Assembly: GCF_003086295.3 (NCBI RefSeq)
Contig: NC_092051.1
Coordinates: 80,112,445-80,176,444, forward strand
Direction: 5' to 3'
Length of the DNA: 64,000 nucleotides
DNA from: Arachis hypogaea
Taxonomy: Eukaryota; Streptophyta; Magnoliopsida; Fabales; Fabaceae
Position 1 is the stretch's first letter, and each line of letters starts with the position of its first letter. Below the pieces are notes generated by a model, which searched no databases, was not told the origin of the DNA, and saw only the letters and a program-made list of their open reading frames with translations. The position numbers were made by a program, and so were the translations under genes. Below are positions 33,343-44,961 of the stretch, piece by piece.

Positions 33343-34814
33343 TGATAAACCACTATTTTATGGTTTATATTATGTTTAATTGTGTGGTTTTTTCATGATC
33401 CTTGCCCACTTATTCATCAATTTAGCATGCATTTAGATTTCCTTCCTAAATTCAGTACATGTTTGAAAATTGCTTCCTAGAGACTTTAATTATTTACTTT
33501 TAATTCTCCTTTATTCCATTCGATGCCGTGATCTGTGTGTCAAGTGTTTCAGGCCTTTTAAGGCATGAATGAGATGGAGATCGGAGAGGAAGCTAGCAAA
33601 AATGGAAGGAACACAAGAATTTGAGGAGATAACCAGCAAGAAGTGACGCGGTCGCATGGCTCACACGACCGCGCGAAGGAGCACAAATCGCAGTGACGCG
33701 GCCGCATGGCTTGCGCGGTCGCGTGGATTAGAAAGCGCAAGCGACGCAGTAGCGTGGACGACGCGAACGCGTGGAGAGGAAAAAGCGCAAGCGACGCGTC
33801 CGCATGGACGACGCGGTCGCGTGACATGCGCGATGTGCATAATCTGCAGAATTCGATGGGGGCGATTTTGGATCTTATTTTGGCCCAGTCTTCGGCCCAG
33901 AACAGCAGACTAGAGTCAGAGAATATGCAGAAACAACACACACATTCATTCGGTAGTTTTAGATCTAGTTTTTCACTCTCTTAGGTTTTTCTCTCTAGTT
34001 TTTAGGATTTTTAATTTTCAATTGGTCTTAGCATTGGAACATTGAGAAGAGTTATTTCCTCATCAAGACTTCATCATTCTAGTTTGTTCTCTTAACTTGG
34101 TTTTAATCTTCCATGTTCTTTGTTATGTTCAATTTTGTCATTCAGATACTTTTATGATTAATTAATACAAGGATTATTTCTTTTTAATTCAATTTCTATT
34201 CCAATAATCATGTCTTCTTTTAATTCCCTTTCATATGCTATGGATTCTTTATTTACAATGCGTGAGTAGTTTCCTTACTTGATGGGGAGTTGATTAAAAG
34301 GAACTCTTGAGTCGGAAGGATTGAAAGAAAATTTGTAATTGGGTTAAATGTTGGATTGCTATCCTGTCACCGACTTCAATCCCTTTGAACTAAGTGGGTT
34401 GCAACTTGTGAACAGATCTGGCATTCCCACTTGTTTGACTCTCCCTTACCTAGTAAGGGATAACCAAACAGAACAACCATTAATTATAAATTAATCTTAC
34501 AATCACACCATCAATGATAGAGATTCTAACCAATTGATTCCCAGTCAAGGCTTTTATTTATATTATTTAAAATTTCTCAATTTAATTTCCAATTTACCTA
34601 GCTCAACTTCTTGGAACATCTGATTAATAAAACAGCACACTTTTCTGCAACTCCTTGGGAGACGACCTGGGACTTAAAACTCCCAGTAATTTTAATTTAA
34701 ACTTTCTGTGACACGTTTCTAAATTGATAGGCAGATTTTTGGTGAGTTAAGAACTATACTTGCAACGTAACCATTTTAATAAATTTTTAATTCACCAACT
34801 TCTGCTTCCCATCA
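33343..34814 (+). repeat. E4 LTR 2 (shared middle LTR)
   Basis: 1472 bp, nearly identical to LTR 1. It is followed not by a target duplication and host DNA but by a PBS and gag, so it serves both internal regions. Its palindrome cluster is at about 33645-33831. Confidence 0.9.
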
Positions 34815-34819
34815 ATTTT

Positions 34820-34837
34820 TGGCGCCGTTGCTGGGGA
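34820..34837 (+). other. E4 primer binding site, copy 2
   Basis: Same 18-mer as 23589-23606, complementary to the tRNA-Asp 3' end with one mismatch. Confidence 0.8.
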
Positions 34838-34929
34838 GTTGCAATAGAGTGCTAATTTTATTATTTAGAATTTATTTATTTGTATTTTATTTAATTTTGT
34901 TACTATGAGCTGCATGTTTCTTCCGTCAA

Positions 34930-35585
34930 ATGACGTGTTCACTTCTTGATCCGCGCTTGCTAATATTCGATCCTGAAATTGAAAGGACTATTTCACGAAT
35001 AAGGCGAGAACAGCGTAGGTTAGCCCACTCTGAGGGCGGATCTGAAAGTGAATTTGAGGAAGAAACCAGCCCCCGTTCTACTGATTCGGTTGTTCTACGT
35101 GCAGAAAACATGGCAGCTAGAAGAGTTACCATTCAGGAGGAAGGAGCTCCTGATTTTACAATGCAACCGTTTCAAGCGCATCATCCAGCGGTAGCTACAG
35201 ATTTTGAAATAAAGACCGCACTACTAAATTTGATGCCCAAGTTTCATGGCCTACCTGCTCAAGAGCCTATCAAGCACTTGAGAGATTTTCAGGCAGCCTG
35301 TTCTACTGTCAGGCATGATGGCACTGATGAAACTTCAATTCTGCTGAAAGCTTTTCCGTTCTCTCTTGAGGGGAAAGCGAGAGAGTGGTACTACACTGAA
35401 CCTATAGCAAATGTATCCAACTGGGATACACTCAGAAAGGAGTTTCTGGAGAAATTCTTTCCATCTGAAGTTACTGATAAACTGAGGAAGGATATCTCTA
35501 CAATTGTTCAGGACGACAATGAGACTCTCTTTGAATACTGGGAGCACTTCAATAATCTTCTGGAAGCATGCCCCCACCACATGAT
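34930..35585 (+). pseudogene. E4 gag copy 2, 5' part, cut by E5
   Basis: Open from Met 34930 through the capsid region to the codons at the E5 insertion point (218 full codons). It lacks the two nonsense changes of copy 1 at 23765 and 23780. Translation beyond 35585 reads into the E5 LTR and is not part of the gene. The remainder resumes at 63613. Confidence 0.85.
35581..35585 (+). other. Target-site duplication of the E5 array, left
   Basis: ATGAT, repeated at 63613-63617. In the uninterrupted copy 1 (about 24350) ATGAT occurs once, confirming a 5-bp duplication from a single integration. Confidence 0.9.
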
Positions 35586-36541
35586 TGATGCACATAAACT
35601 AGTTATGCTACGATTTAGGAAATTGCACGATCGGCAAAATTCCTTCCGGCAAGTGCACCGGTTATCGTCGTCAAGTAAAAACTCACAATAGAGTGAGGTC
35701 GAATCCCACAAGGATTGGTTGAGTGAGCAATTCGGATTAGAAGTGTGTTCTAGTTGAGCGGAATCAAGAATTGAGATGATAATTGCGGAATGTAAAATTG
35801 GCGGGAAAAGTAAATGACAAGAAAATTAAATGGCTGAATCTTAAATTGCATGAATTAAAGAGCAGAATGTAAATTGCTGAAATTAAAAGGGAATGGGGAT
35901 GATTGCAAGAATTGAATTGCAGAATGTAAAGAGAAAGTGGAAATCAGAAATGGGGAATTCATTGGGTTTAGGAGATATTGAAATCTCCGAATCAAAACAT
36001 GTAAATCTCTTCCTCAACCAATGCATTCATTAAATTTTGCTTGGCAATCTTATATGATTGGATCCCAATTCCTTGGCTCACCAATGCTCTCTAAAAACAA
36101 ACAAATTCCCAATCCCTTGGTTTAAATGTTCATAAGAAGAGATGATGCTTGATCACTGATTATACCACACAATTTCATGAACCACAATTTGGTAGGATTA
36201 CATGTCACAATATCCATCCAAACCCCAATCCAATCCACTGTGAGAAAGCTTCTCTAGCATGAATCCTCCATTCCTTTCCCAAGGCTCCGAAGGATTCCAA
36301 ATATGAGTAGTCTCTTTCCCAAGACAACTACTCAATGGAATTAGATCGAGAAGCTTTCTAACAAATTTCAAGAGAAAAGATTGAAGAAGAAGATAAACTA
36401 TTATTGATTCATTGAATTACAATAGAGCTCCCTAACCCAATGAAAGGGGGTTTAGTGAATCATAGCTCTGAATTCAATTACAAAGAAAAGGAAACTAGCT
36501 AAAAGTGAAAGTAAAAGTCCCCTCTAACTTAACTTCTATCC

Positions 36542-36549
36542 TATTTATA
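36542..36549 (-). promoter_or_regulatory. TATA box of the E5 LTR
   Basis: TATAAATA on the minus strand, downstream of the palindrome array in element orientation. The same site is present in the other three LTRs. Confidence 0.55.
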
Positions 36550-36871
36550 CACTTTCTATATTGAGCTTCAGTTGTGCTTCTTGGGCTTTGAGGCCTCTCC
36601 TTGCTTTTCTTTTGCCTTGGGTTTATGATCCATAATCTTGATGAGGTTGTTGATCCAAGTCCTGTAACATTTATTGAGCCAACTTAGTGATAATCAAATA
36701 ATGACACATGACTCAATAAATTGAGATTTCAAACTCATCAATCCTTCAGGCCCAATCCCATAAACCATGATATTCAATTGGGTTTCATACCAAAGTAAGT
36801 TTAAGTTAATAATTGTGCTCAAAGACTAACTTAAATCACAATATTTTTGGCCCAGAAACCCTTTTCAAGAG

Positions 36872-37763
36872 TGGCGTTTAAGTTGTAGTTTAAGCTTAAA
36901 CTGCAACTTAAACGCCAGACACTTCCAGTGAGGCCATTTGTAGAGGCACGTTTAAGCTTTAGTTAAGGTTAAACTGAAGCTTAAACGTGGAAATGGAAGA
37001 AGGTAGCCCTGGAGAGTAATGTAGTCGAACACGTTTAACCTCCAGTTTAAGGTTAAACTGGAGGTTAAACGTGGAAAGGGAATGAGGCATCCTGGAGGTC
37101 GAACACGTTTAACCTCCAGTTTGAGGTCAAACTGGAGGTTAAACGTGGAAAGGGGTGGAGGCATACTGGAGGTCGAACACGTTTAACCTCCAGTTTGAGG
37201 TCAAACTGGAGGTTAAACGTGGAAGCTTGGAATGGTGGCCCTGGAGGTGTCGAACACGTTTAACCTCCAGTTTGGGGTCAAACTGGAGGTTAAACGTGGA
37301 GGTGGAGAGAGCAACCCTGGAGTGAAAGAAAACGTCGAACACGTTTAAGCTCCAGTTTGAGTCAAACTGGAGCTTAAACGTGGAAGCTTGGAGAGAGCAA
37401 CCCTGGAGTGGAGAAACTATCGAACACGTTTAAGCTCCAGTTTGAGTCAAACTGGAGCTTAAACGTGGAATGGCCCCTGGTACTCTTCCTGGTTCTGGCG
37501 TTTAACCTCCAGTTTGAGGTCAAACTGGAGGTTAAACGTGGAACTCCTCCCTGGGTGGCATACTCATTCTGGCGTTTAACCTCCAGTTTGAGGTCAAACT
37601 GGAGGTTAAACGTGGAGTGCTCCTTAAGTGAGGCTTTTCATTCTGGCGTTTAACCTCCAGTTTGAGGTCAAACTGGAGGTTAAACTTCAATCCCAGCATT
37701 ACTTATCCTTCATGATTTTGGCGTTTAAGCTCCAGTTTAGGCTTAAACTGGAACTTAAACTCC
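36872..37763. repeat. Array of 12 long palindromes, E5 LTR A
   Basis: Twelve near-perfect inverted repeats of about 43-46 bp recur every 75-85 bp. A typical left arm is CACGTTTAACCTCCAGTTTG, followed by a few central bases and the exact inverse. Units start near 36872, 36948, 37030, 37104, 37178, 37255, 37339, 37423, 37497, 37573, 37645 and 37720. Some units have AGCTCC/GGAGCT in place of ACCTCC/GGAGGT, changed on both arms so pairing is kept. Spacers of about 30 bp are less conserved. Confidence 0.95.
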
Positions 37764-38068
37764 ACATGTGATATTCAAGCTTCCTTTATTGATTTTGTTG
37801 CTTCCTTGCTTAGCCTCTTCTTCCCTGAAATCATCCAAACAATTGCATCAAAGTCTTGCAAAATTCCATGAGAAATCTTTCATTCATAGCATTTAAGTAA
37901 TATAACTAAAACTCATGGAATTTGCATCAAAATCATATTGTTTGGGATGGTTCATTACTTTGTTCTACATTTACCATTTTTGGTCACTTTAAGCTCAAGA
38001 AAATGCATAAAACAACTAAAACTAACAGAAAAATGCTAGTGAAACTAGCCTATGATGCCTTGGCATCA

Positions 38069-38083
38069 CAACACCAAACTTAA
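38069..38083 (-). other. E5 polypurine tract, unit A
   Basis: Minus strand TTAAGTTTGGTGTTG directly before the LTR. Same in units B (44947-44961) and C (54758-54772). Confidence 0.75.
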
Positions 38084-39648
38084 TACTTGCTTGTCCCTAA
38101 GCAAGTCCTGAGTTATTTGAGAAGAAAGTATGAACAGAAAGTAATTACATTGGCTATATTAGCAAGCATTTGAAGTTCATCAGAAGGGTTCTATGCAGAA
38201 AGTTGCAGCATCACTTTTTCATACTTATCAGGTAGGATTATCACTTTTTCATTGCATCCATCAAAAATTGCTATGGCCTCCTGTTATTCTTATGTCTTTC
38301 GCACTTTTCTTTTGTTTTCTTTTCTTTTTCTTGGAGCTTCTTTTGCTCCTTGTTTGCTTAGTGTCATGTGTTGCACAAGCCTTTGGCATTTTCTTTTCTT
38401 ATCAGTGCACTACACATATCCACCTTAGGCATTTTAGTTCACATTTCTTCTTGAGACATTGGTGCCCAGCACCTCTTTGTGTGACTAAATGTTTTGTGTT
38501 TAGGTTGCTCTTGATAATGGACTTTTGGTTGATAATCCCGGGTTAGTTAACCCAAGTTACCAAGTGTTGAAACACTCCTCAGAACCTATTCATCCAAGCA
38601 TATCCTTAATACAAAAACACCACAGGCATTTGTCTCAGAAGTTCAAACCATTGGTGCCTAGCTTATTTTCTCAATTTTTTTTGCTTTTTGGTTGCCTTTT
38701 TCCGTGGCTTTTTCTTCTCCTTTTTCTTTCTTTTTCATGGCCAAAGACATTTATTCATCAAGATCCATAGACAATTTTTACTTCTACATAAAAAATGATA
38801 ATTCTACACTCTAATTTTTGTGATGTGACTAAACAATCAAGCATGCATACCACCACTTAATTCTACTTGATTTGTCACTAATTTAGCCAAGTTACTTTTG
38901 TTCAAACTTTTCTTTTATTTTTGAAACAGAACAAGCATGGCACGCACTTGTTTAAGAAGGTGAAGTTATATCCAAACATCTAGGCATTCACTTTATTCAA
39001 AGCAATTAACAAACAGACATACTAAAACAAACTACACATTCCAAAAAGATTCAACATTTACAGTTTAAACCAGAACACGCATGCTTTTGTTTGGCCTTTT
39101 TAAAGAATTATCAAGGAATAATACCACCTTGTGAAATTCCTTGTTTTCTCTTTGTTGACAGGAAACACTTTGATTTCTCCTTCTTCTTCCTAAATGTTGC
39201 TTCATGCTTTAAGGTTCTTGTATCCTTTCCTGCAAAGAGTAATGAAGTTGCTTGCTCCTCAAGCACTTAAGTGGTTAGCTCAACTATGTGTGGGTAAGCA
39301 TCGGATTCTTAAGTTGGTGTGTGAACACCAAACTTAGTCTCCCACTTACTTCTCTGTGTTCTTTGAATCCTTGAGTTATCTTGGAATGATGTTGCTACTA
39401 AGGGTTTTAAGCATTTCTGTGACTGCTTAGAATAGTTGTTCCTTTCACATAATTCAAAGGTTGTTGTGTTCAGTTGATCTTTATGGTGGAACACCAAACT
39501 TAGAGTCACACATTCCCCTTTGACTTATGGATCCATGAATTCATTGTTTGGTGTGAAACACCAAACTTAATTCTTTGCAATGCACAGAAACTACTTTACC
39601 CTTTTTATTGAAACAAATAAAAGAAACAGCAACAAGGTATTACCTCAG
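38084..39648 (-). other. E5 unit A region between pol and LTR
   Basis: 1.6 kb without a supported gene; plus-strand ORFs here recur in each unit but have no recognisable content. It contains three internal polypurine-like copies at 39324-39336, 39490-39502 and 39557-39569 (minus strand TAAGTTTGGTGTT). Two of them sit in small hairpins (39311-39335 and 39546-39566). The same region is present in unit B at 44962-46527. Confidence 0.65.
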
Positions 39649-39696
39649 GTTGGGTTGCCTCCCAACAAGCGCTTCTTTAACGTCATTAGCTTGACG
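39649..39696 (-). other. Post-pol hairpin pair, E5 unit A
   Basis: Just downstream of the pol stop on the minus strand lie CGTCAAGCTAATGACG, a stem-loop, and GCGCTTGTTGGGAGGCAACC, which forms a TTGGG/CCCAA stem. E4 has the equivalent at 29174-29224. Unit B carries it at about 46528-46575; unit C lost it in its deletion. Confidence 0.55.
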
Positions 39697-39706
39697 GTCA
39701 GCTTCC

Positions 39707-41638
39707 TCAGTTGAGGTGATATTTAACTTTGTCCTTCTCCTCCACATCTCCCAAGTAATGTTTGAGTCTTTGACCGTTAACAATGAAGGTTCGTTGTGAC
39801 TTTTCTTCCATGATTTCTACTTGTCCATAATTGGAGACCTTGGTGACAAGGAATGGTCCAGACCACCTTGATTTTAGCTTCCCTGGAAATAGCTTCAGCC
39901 TAGAATTGTAGAGCAATACTTTTTGCCCTTCTTCAAATTTCCTTGGGGCTATGTTGCTGTCATGCTTCTTCTTTGCTCTTTCTTTGTAAATTTTGGCATT
40001 CTCATAAGCTTCCGCTCTGAATTCTTCCAACTCTTGAATTTGCAACATCCTTCTTTCTCCAGCGGCTTTGTTATCCAAGTTCAGAAGTTTCAAGGCCCAG
40101 TATGCCTTGTGCTCCAACTCCAGTGGCAGATGACAAGCTTTTCCATATACTAGTTGGTAAGGCGACATTCCAATTGGTGTTTTGAAAGCTGTCCTATATG
40201 CCCAAAGAGCATCATCTAGCTTAATCGACCAGTCCTTCCTTGAAGTTCCCACAGTCTTTTCCAGGATTCTTTTGAGTTCTCTGTTAGATATTTCGGCTTG
40301 CCCACTTGTCTGTGGATGGTATGGTGTGGCTACCCTGTGTTTGACTCCATATTTTAGAAGCAATGCCTCTAATGGTTTGTTGCAGAAGTGGCTTCCTCCA
40401 TCACTGATGATTGCTCTTGGAACCCCAAAACGGCAAAAAATGTGTTTTCTGAGGAAGTTCATGACTACCTTATTATCATTGGTTGGAGTTGCTATTGCTT
40501 CAACCCATTTGGAGACATAGTCTACTGCCACAAGAATGTAATTGTTTGAGTATGAGGAGGGAAATGGTCCCATGAAATCTATCCCCCACACATCAAACAA
40601 TTCAAGTTCCAGAATGAATTGTTGTGGCATTTCATTTCTTCTTGGCAAGTTCCCAGCTTTCTGGCATTCATGGCAGTGCTTCACTAATTCTTTTGCATCT
40701 TTGAAGATAGTGGGCCAATAAAAACCACACTGCAACACCTTAGCTGCTGTTCTTTCTCCTGCAAAGTGCCCTCCATAAGTGGAGCCATGGCAGTCCCATA
40801 AAACTTCCCTTCCTTCTTCCTTGGATATGCATCTTCTGAGTATGCCATCGGAACATTTTTTGAACAAGTATGGTTCGTCCCAGATGAAGTATTTGGCATC
40901 ATTTACCAATTTCTTCCTTTGATGTTTGTTAAATTCCAAAGGTAAACTCCCAGTGGCCTTGAAATTTGCTATGTCTGCAAACCAGGGTGCTTTGTGAATT
41001 ACCATGAGTTGTTCATCAGGAAAGCATCATTTACATGTGTGCTTTGTGTGCTTCTTCTTCACATGGTATCCTTGATAATGATCTGCCACTTGTTTTCTAC
41101 ACTTCTTGTCTTTGATTTCAATGTCAATTCCTGCAACAAAAGAACCCATCTAATAAGTCTTGGTTTAGATTCTTGTTTAGCAAGTAAATATTTTAAAGCT
41201 GAATGATCAGTGAAGACAATGACTTTAGATCCAATGAGATAAGATCTAAATTTGTCAAATGCAAAGACTATTGCCAAGAGTTCTTTTTCAGTGGTTGTGT
41301 AATTCTTTTGGTTAGCATTCAAGACTTTACTGGCATAATAAATCACATGCACCAAATTGTTTTTCCTTTGTCCTAACACGGCCCCAATAGCAAGGTCTGA
41401 TGCATCACACATCAGTTCAAAAGGTAAGTTCCAATCAGGTGGGGCAATGATAGGTGCAGAGGAAAGTTTTTGCTTCAAAAGATCATAGGCTAGCATGCAA
41501 TTTTTATCAAATACAAAGGGTGTATCAGAGACGAGCAAGTTACTCAAAGGTTTTGCTATTTTAGAAAAGTCTCTAATAAACCTTCTGTAAAAACCAGCGT
41601 GTCCCAAAAGCTTCTAACTGCCTTGACATTACTAGGTG
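39707..41638 (-). pseudogene. E5 gag-pol, unit A, partial (ends in assembly gap)
   Basis: Encodes the RT C-terminus, RNase H and integrase, in the frames 39707-41005 and 41059-41607, matching unit B almost exactly. From about 41030 to the gap it shows several single-base losses relative to unit B, mostly in runs (near 41029, 41053, 41080, 41098, 41128, 41606). These break the frame. Their grouping beside the gap suggests sequencing errors rather than real decay. Upstream coding sequence lies in the gap. Confidence 0.8.
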
Positions 41639-42638
41639 NNNNNNNNNNNNNNNNNNNNNNNNNNNNNNNNNNNNNNNNNNNNNNNNNNNNNNNNNNNNNN
41701 NNNNNNNNNNNNNNNNNNNNNNNNNNNNNNNNNNNNNNNNNNNNNNNNNNNNNNNNNNNNNNNNNNNNNNNNNNNNNNNNNNNNNNNNNNNNNNNNNNNN
41801 NNNNNNNNNNNNNNNNNNNNNNNNNNNNNNNNNNNNNNNNNNNNNNNNNNNNNNNNNNNNNNNNNNNNNNNNNNNNNNNNNNNNNNNNNNNNNNNNNNNN
41901 NNNNNNNNNNNNNNNNNNNNNNNNNNNNNNNNNNNNNNNNNNNNNNNNNNNNNNNNNNNNNNNNNNNNNNNNNNNNNNNNNNNNNNNNNNNNNNNNNNNN
42001 NNNNNNNNNNNNNNNNNNNNNNNNNNNNNNNNNNNNNNNNNNNNNNNNNNNNNNNNNNNNNNNNNNNNNNNNNNNNNNNNNNNNNNNNNNNNNNNNNNNN
42101 NNNNNNNNNNNNNNNNNNNNNNNNNNNNNNNNNNNNNNNNNNNNNNNNNNNNNNNNNNNNNNNNNNNNNNNNNNNNNNNNNNNNNNNNNNNNNNNNNNNN
42201 NNNNNNNNNNNNNNNNNNNNNNNNNNNNNNNNNNNNNNNNNNNNNNNNNNNNNNNNNNNNNNNNNNNNNNNNNNNNNNNNNNNNNNNNNNNNNNNNNNNN
42301 NNNNNNNNNNNNNNNNNNNNNNNNNNNNNNNNNNNNNNNNNNNNNNNNNNNNNNNNNNNNNNNNNNNNNNNNNNNNNNNNNNNNNNNNNNNNNNNNNNNN
42401 NNNNNNNNNNNNNNNNNNNNNNNNNNNNNNNNNNNNNNNNNNNNNNNNNNNNNNNNNNNNNNNNNNNNNNNNNNNNNNNNNNNNNNNNNNNNNNNNNNNN
42501 NNNNNNNNNNNNNNNNNNNNNNNNNNNNNNNNNNNNNNNNNNNNNNNNNNNNNNNNNNNNNNNNNNNNNNNNNNNNNNNNNNNNNNNNNNNNNNNNNNNN
42601 NNNNNNNNNNNNNNNNNNNNNNNNNNNNNNNNNNNNNN
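41639..42638. other. Assembly gap (1000 N)
   Basis: Exactly 1000 N, a placeholder size. By comparison with unit B, the missing stretch should be about 3.9 kb (3749 bp of internal region plus 158 bp of LTR) if unit A is full length. ORFs reported through the N run are meaningless. Confidence 0.99.
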
Positions 42639-44946
42639 TGTGTTCTAGTTGAGCGGAATCAAGAATTGAGATGATAATTGCGGAATGTAAAATTGGGGAA
42701 AAGTAAATGACAAGAAAATTAAATGGCTGAATCTTAATTGCATGAATTAAAGAGCAGAATGTAAATTGCTGAAATTAAAGGGAATGGGGATGATTGCAAG
42801 AATTGAATTGCAGAATGTAAAAGAAAGTGGAAATCAGAAATGGGGAATTCATTGGGTTTAGGAGATATTGAAATCTCCGAATCAAAACATGTAAATCTCT
42901 CCTCAACCAATGCATTCATTAAATTTTGCTTGGCAATCTTATATGATTGGATCCCAATTCCTTGGCTCACCAATGCTCTCTAAAACAAACAAATTCCCAA
43001 TCCCTTGGTTTAAATGTTCATAGAAGAGATGATGCTTGATCACTGATTATACAACAATTTCATGAACCACAATTTGGTAGGATTACATGTCACAATATCC
43101 ATCCAAACCCAATCCAATCCACTGTGAGAAAGCTTCTCTAGCATGAATCCTCCATTCCTTTCCCAAGGCTCCGAAGGATTCCAAATATGAGTAGTCTCTT
43201 TCCCAAGACAACTACTCAATGGAATTAGATCGAGAAGCTTTCTAACAAATTTCAAGAGAAAAGATTGAAGAAGAAGATAAACTATTATTGATTCATTGAA
43301 TTACAATAGAGCTCCTAACCCAATGAAAGGGGTTTAGTGAATCATAGCTCTGAATTCAATTACAAAGAAAAGGAAACTAGCTAAAAGTGAAAGTAAAAGT
43401 CCCCTCTAACTTAACTTCTATCCTATTTATACACTTTCTATATTGAGCTTCAGTTGTGCTTCTTGGGCTTTGAGGCCTCTCCTTGCTTTTCTTTTGCCTT
43501 GGGTTTATGATCCATAATCTTGATGAGGTTGTTGATCCAAGTCCTGTAACATTTATTGAGCCAACTTAGTGATAATCAAATAATGACACATGACTCAATA
43601 AATTGAGATTTCAAACTCATCAATCCTTCAGGCCCAATCCATAAACCATGATATTCAATTGGGTTTCATACCAAAGTAAGTTTAAGTTAATAATTGTGCT
43701 CAAAGACTAACTTAAATCACAATATTTTTGGCCCAGAAACCCTTTTCAAGAGTGGCGTTTAAGTTGTAGTTTAAGCTTAAACTGCAACTTAAACGCCAGA
43801 CACTTCCAGTGAGGCCATTTGTAGAGGCACGTTTAAGCTTTAGTTAAGGTTAAACTGAAGCTTAAACGTGGAAATGGAAGAAGGTAGCCCTGGAGAGTAA
43901 TGTAGTCGAACACGTTTAACCTCCAGTTTAAGGTTAAACTGGAGGTTAAACGTGGAAAGGGAATGAGGCATCCTGGAGGTCGAACACGTTTAACCTCCAG
44001 TTTGAGGTCAAACTGGAGGTTAAACGTGGAAAGGGGTGGAGGCATACTGGAGGTCGAACACGTTTAACCTCCAGTTTGAGGTCAAACTGGAGGTTAAACG
44101 TGGAAGCTTGGAATGGTGGCCCTGGAGGTGTCGAACACGTTTAACCTCCAGTTTGGGGTCAAACTGGAGGTTAAACGTGGAGGTGGAGAGAGCAACCCTG
44201 GAGTGAAAGAAAACGTCGAAACGTTTAAGCTCCAGTTTGAGTCAAACTGGAGCTTAAACGTGGAAGCTGGAGAGAGCAACCCTGGAGTGGAGAAACTATC
44301 GAACACGTTTAAGCTCCAGTTTGAGTCAAACTGGAGCTTAAACGTGGAATGGCCCCTGGTACTCTTCCTGGTTCTGGCGTTTAACCTCCAGTTTGAGGTC
44401 AAACTGGAGGTTAAACGTGGAACTCCTCCTGGGTGGCATACTCATTCTGGCGTTTAACCTCCAGTTTGAGGTCAAACTGGAGGTTAAACGTGGAGTGCTC
44501 CTTAAGTGAGGCTTTTCATTCTGGCGTTTAACCTCCAGTTTGAGGTCAAACTGGAGGTTAAACTTCAATCCCAGCATTACTTATCCTTCATGATTTTGGC
44601 GTTTAAGCTCCAGTTTAGGCTTAAACTGGAACTTAAACTCCACATGTGATATTCAAGCTTCCTTTATTGATTTTGTTGCTTCCTTGCTTAGCCTCTTCTT
44701 CCCTGAAATCATCCAAACAATTGCATCAAAGTCTTGCAAAATTCCATGAGAAATCTTTCATTCATAGCATTTAAGTAATATAACTAAAACTCATGGAATT
44801 TGCATCAAAATCATATTGTTTGGGATGGTTCATTACTTTGTTCTACATTTACCATTTTTGGTCACTTTAAGCTCAAGAAAATGCATAAAACAACTAAAAC
44901 TAACAGAAAAATGCTAGTGAAACTAGCCTATGATGCCTTGGCATCA
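42639..44946 (-). repeat. E5 LTR B (first 158 bp lost in gap)
   Basis: Matches LTR A from 35744 onward, with numerous one- or two-base losses up to about 44430 (for example AAATTGGGG at 42691 and GAAACG at 44219), then clean. Includes the 12-unit palindrome array (43754-44641). Confidence 0.9.
43754..44641. repeat. Palindrome array, E5 LTR B
   Basis: Same 12 units and order as in LTR A, with a few base losses attributable to the low-quality gap flank. Confidence 0.9.
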
Positions 44947-44961
44947 CAACACCAAACTTAA

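Larger units (their letters stand above)
22112..35585 (+). mobile_element. E4: Athila-type LTR retrotransposon, tandem LTR-internal-LTR-internal
   Basis: Two 1472-bp LTRs (22112-23583 and 33343-34814) bracket a 9.76 kb internal region. After the second LTR the same PBS and gag sequence begin again and run until E5 interrupts them at 35586; they resume at 63613. The array therefore shares its middle LTR and its right end is outside the window. The clade follows from the tRNA-Asp-type PBS, the DLGA protease motif, FMDD in RT, and an extra ORF downstream of pol. The first internal region is dead in gag-pol. Confidence 0.85.
35586..38068 (-). repeat. E5 LTR A (outer left; 3' LTR in element orientation)
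   Basis: On the minus strand it starts TGATGCCAAGGCATCA (itself palindromic) at 38068 and ends GTGCATCA at 35586; 2483 bp. It contains the 12-unit palindrome array in U3 and a TATA box. No gene; the small ORFs on both strands in 36952-37653 are translations of the palindromes. Confidence 0.95.

Noticed and set aside
36872..37763. CRISPR-like array (regular palindromic repeats with spacers)
   Set aside because: Plant LTR context, repeats near-perfect full palindromes, spacers themselves similar between units, and the array is copied in every LTR; no cas genes.
38193..38770. Plus-strand ORFs repeated in each E5 unit (81-117 codons)
   Set aside because: Antisense to the untranslated 3' region, hydrophobic or low-complexity, varying in frame between copies; repetition reflects the array.
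41599..42652. Long plus-strand ORFs across the N run
   Set aside because: They consist of unknown bases; no coding evidence.
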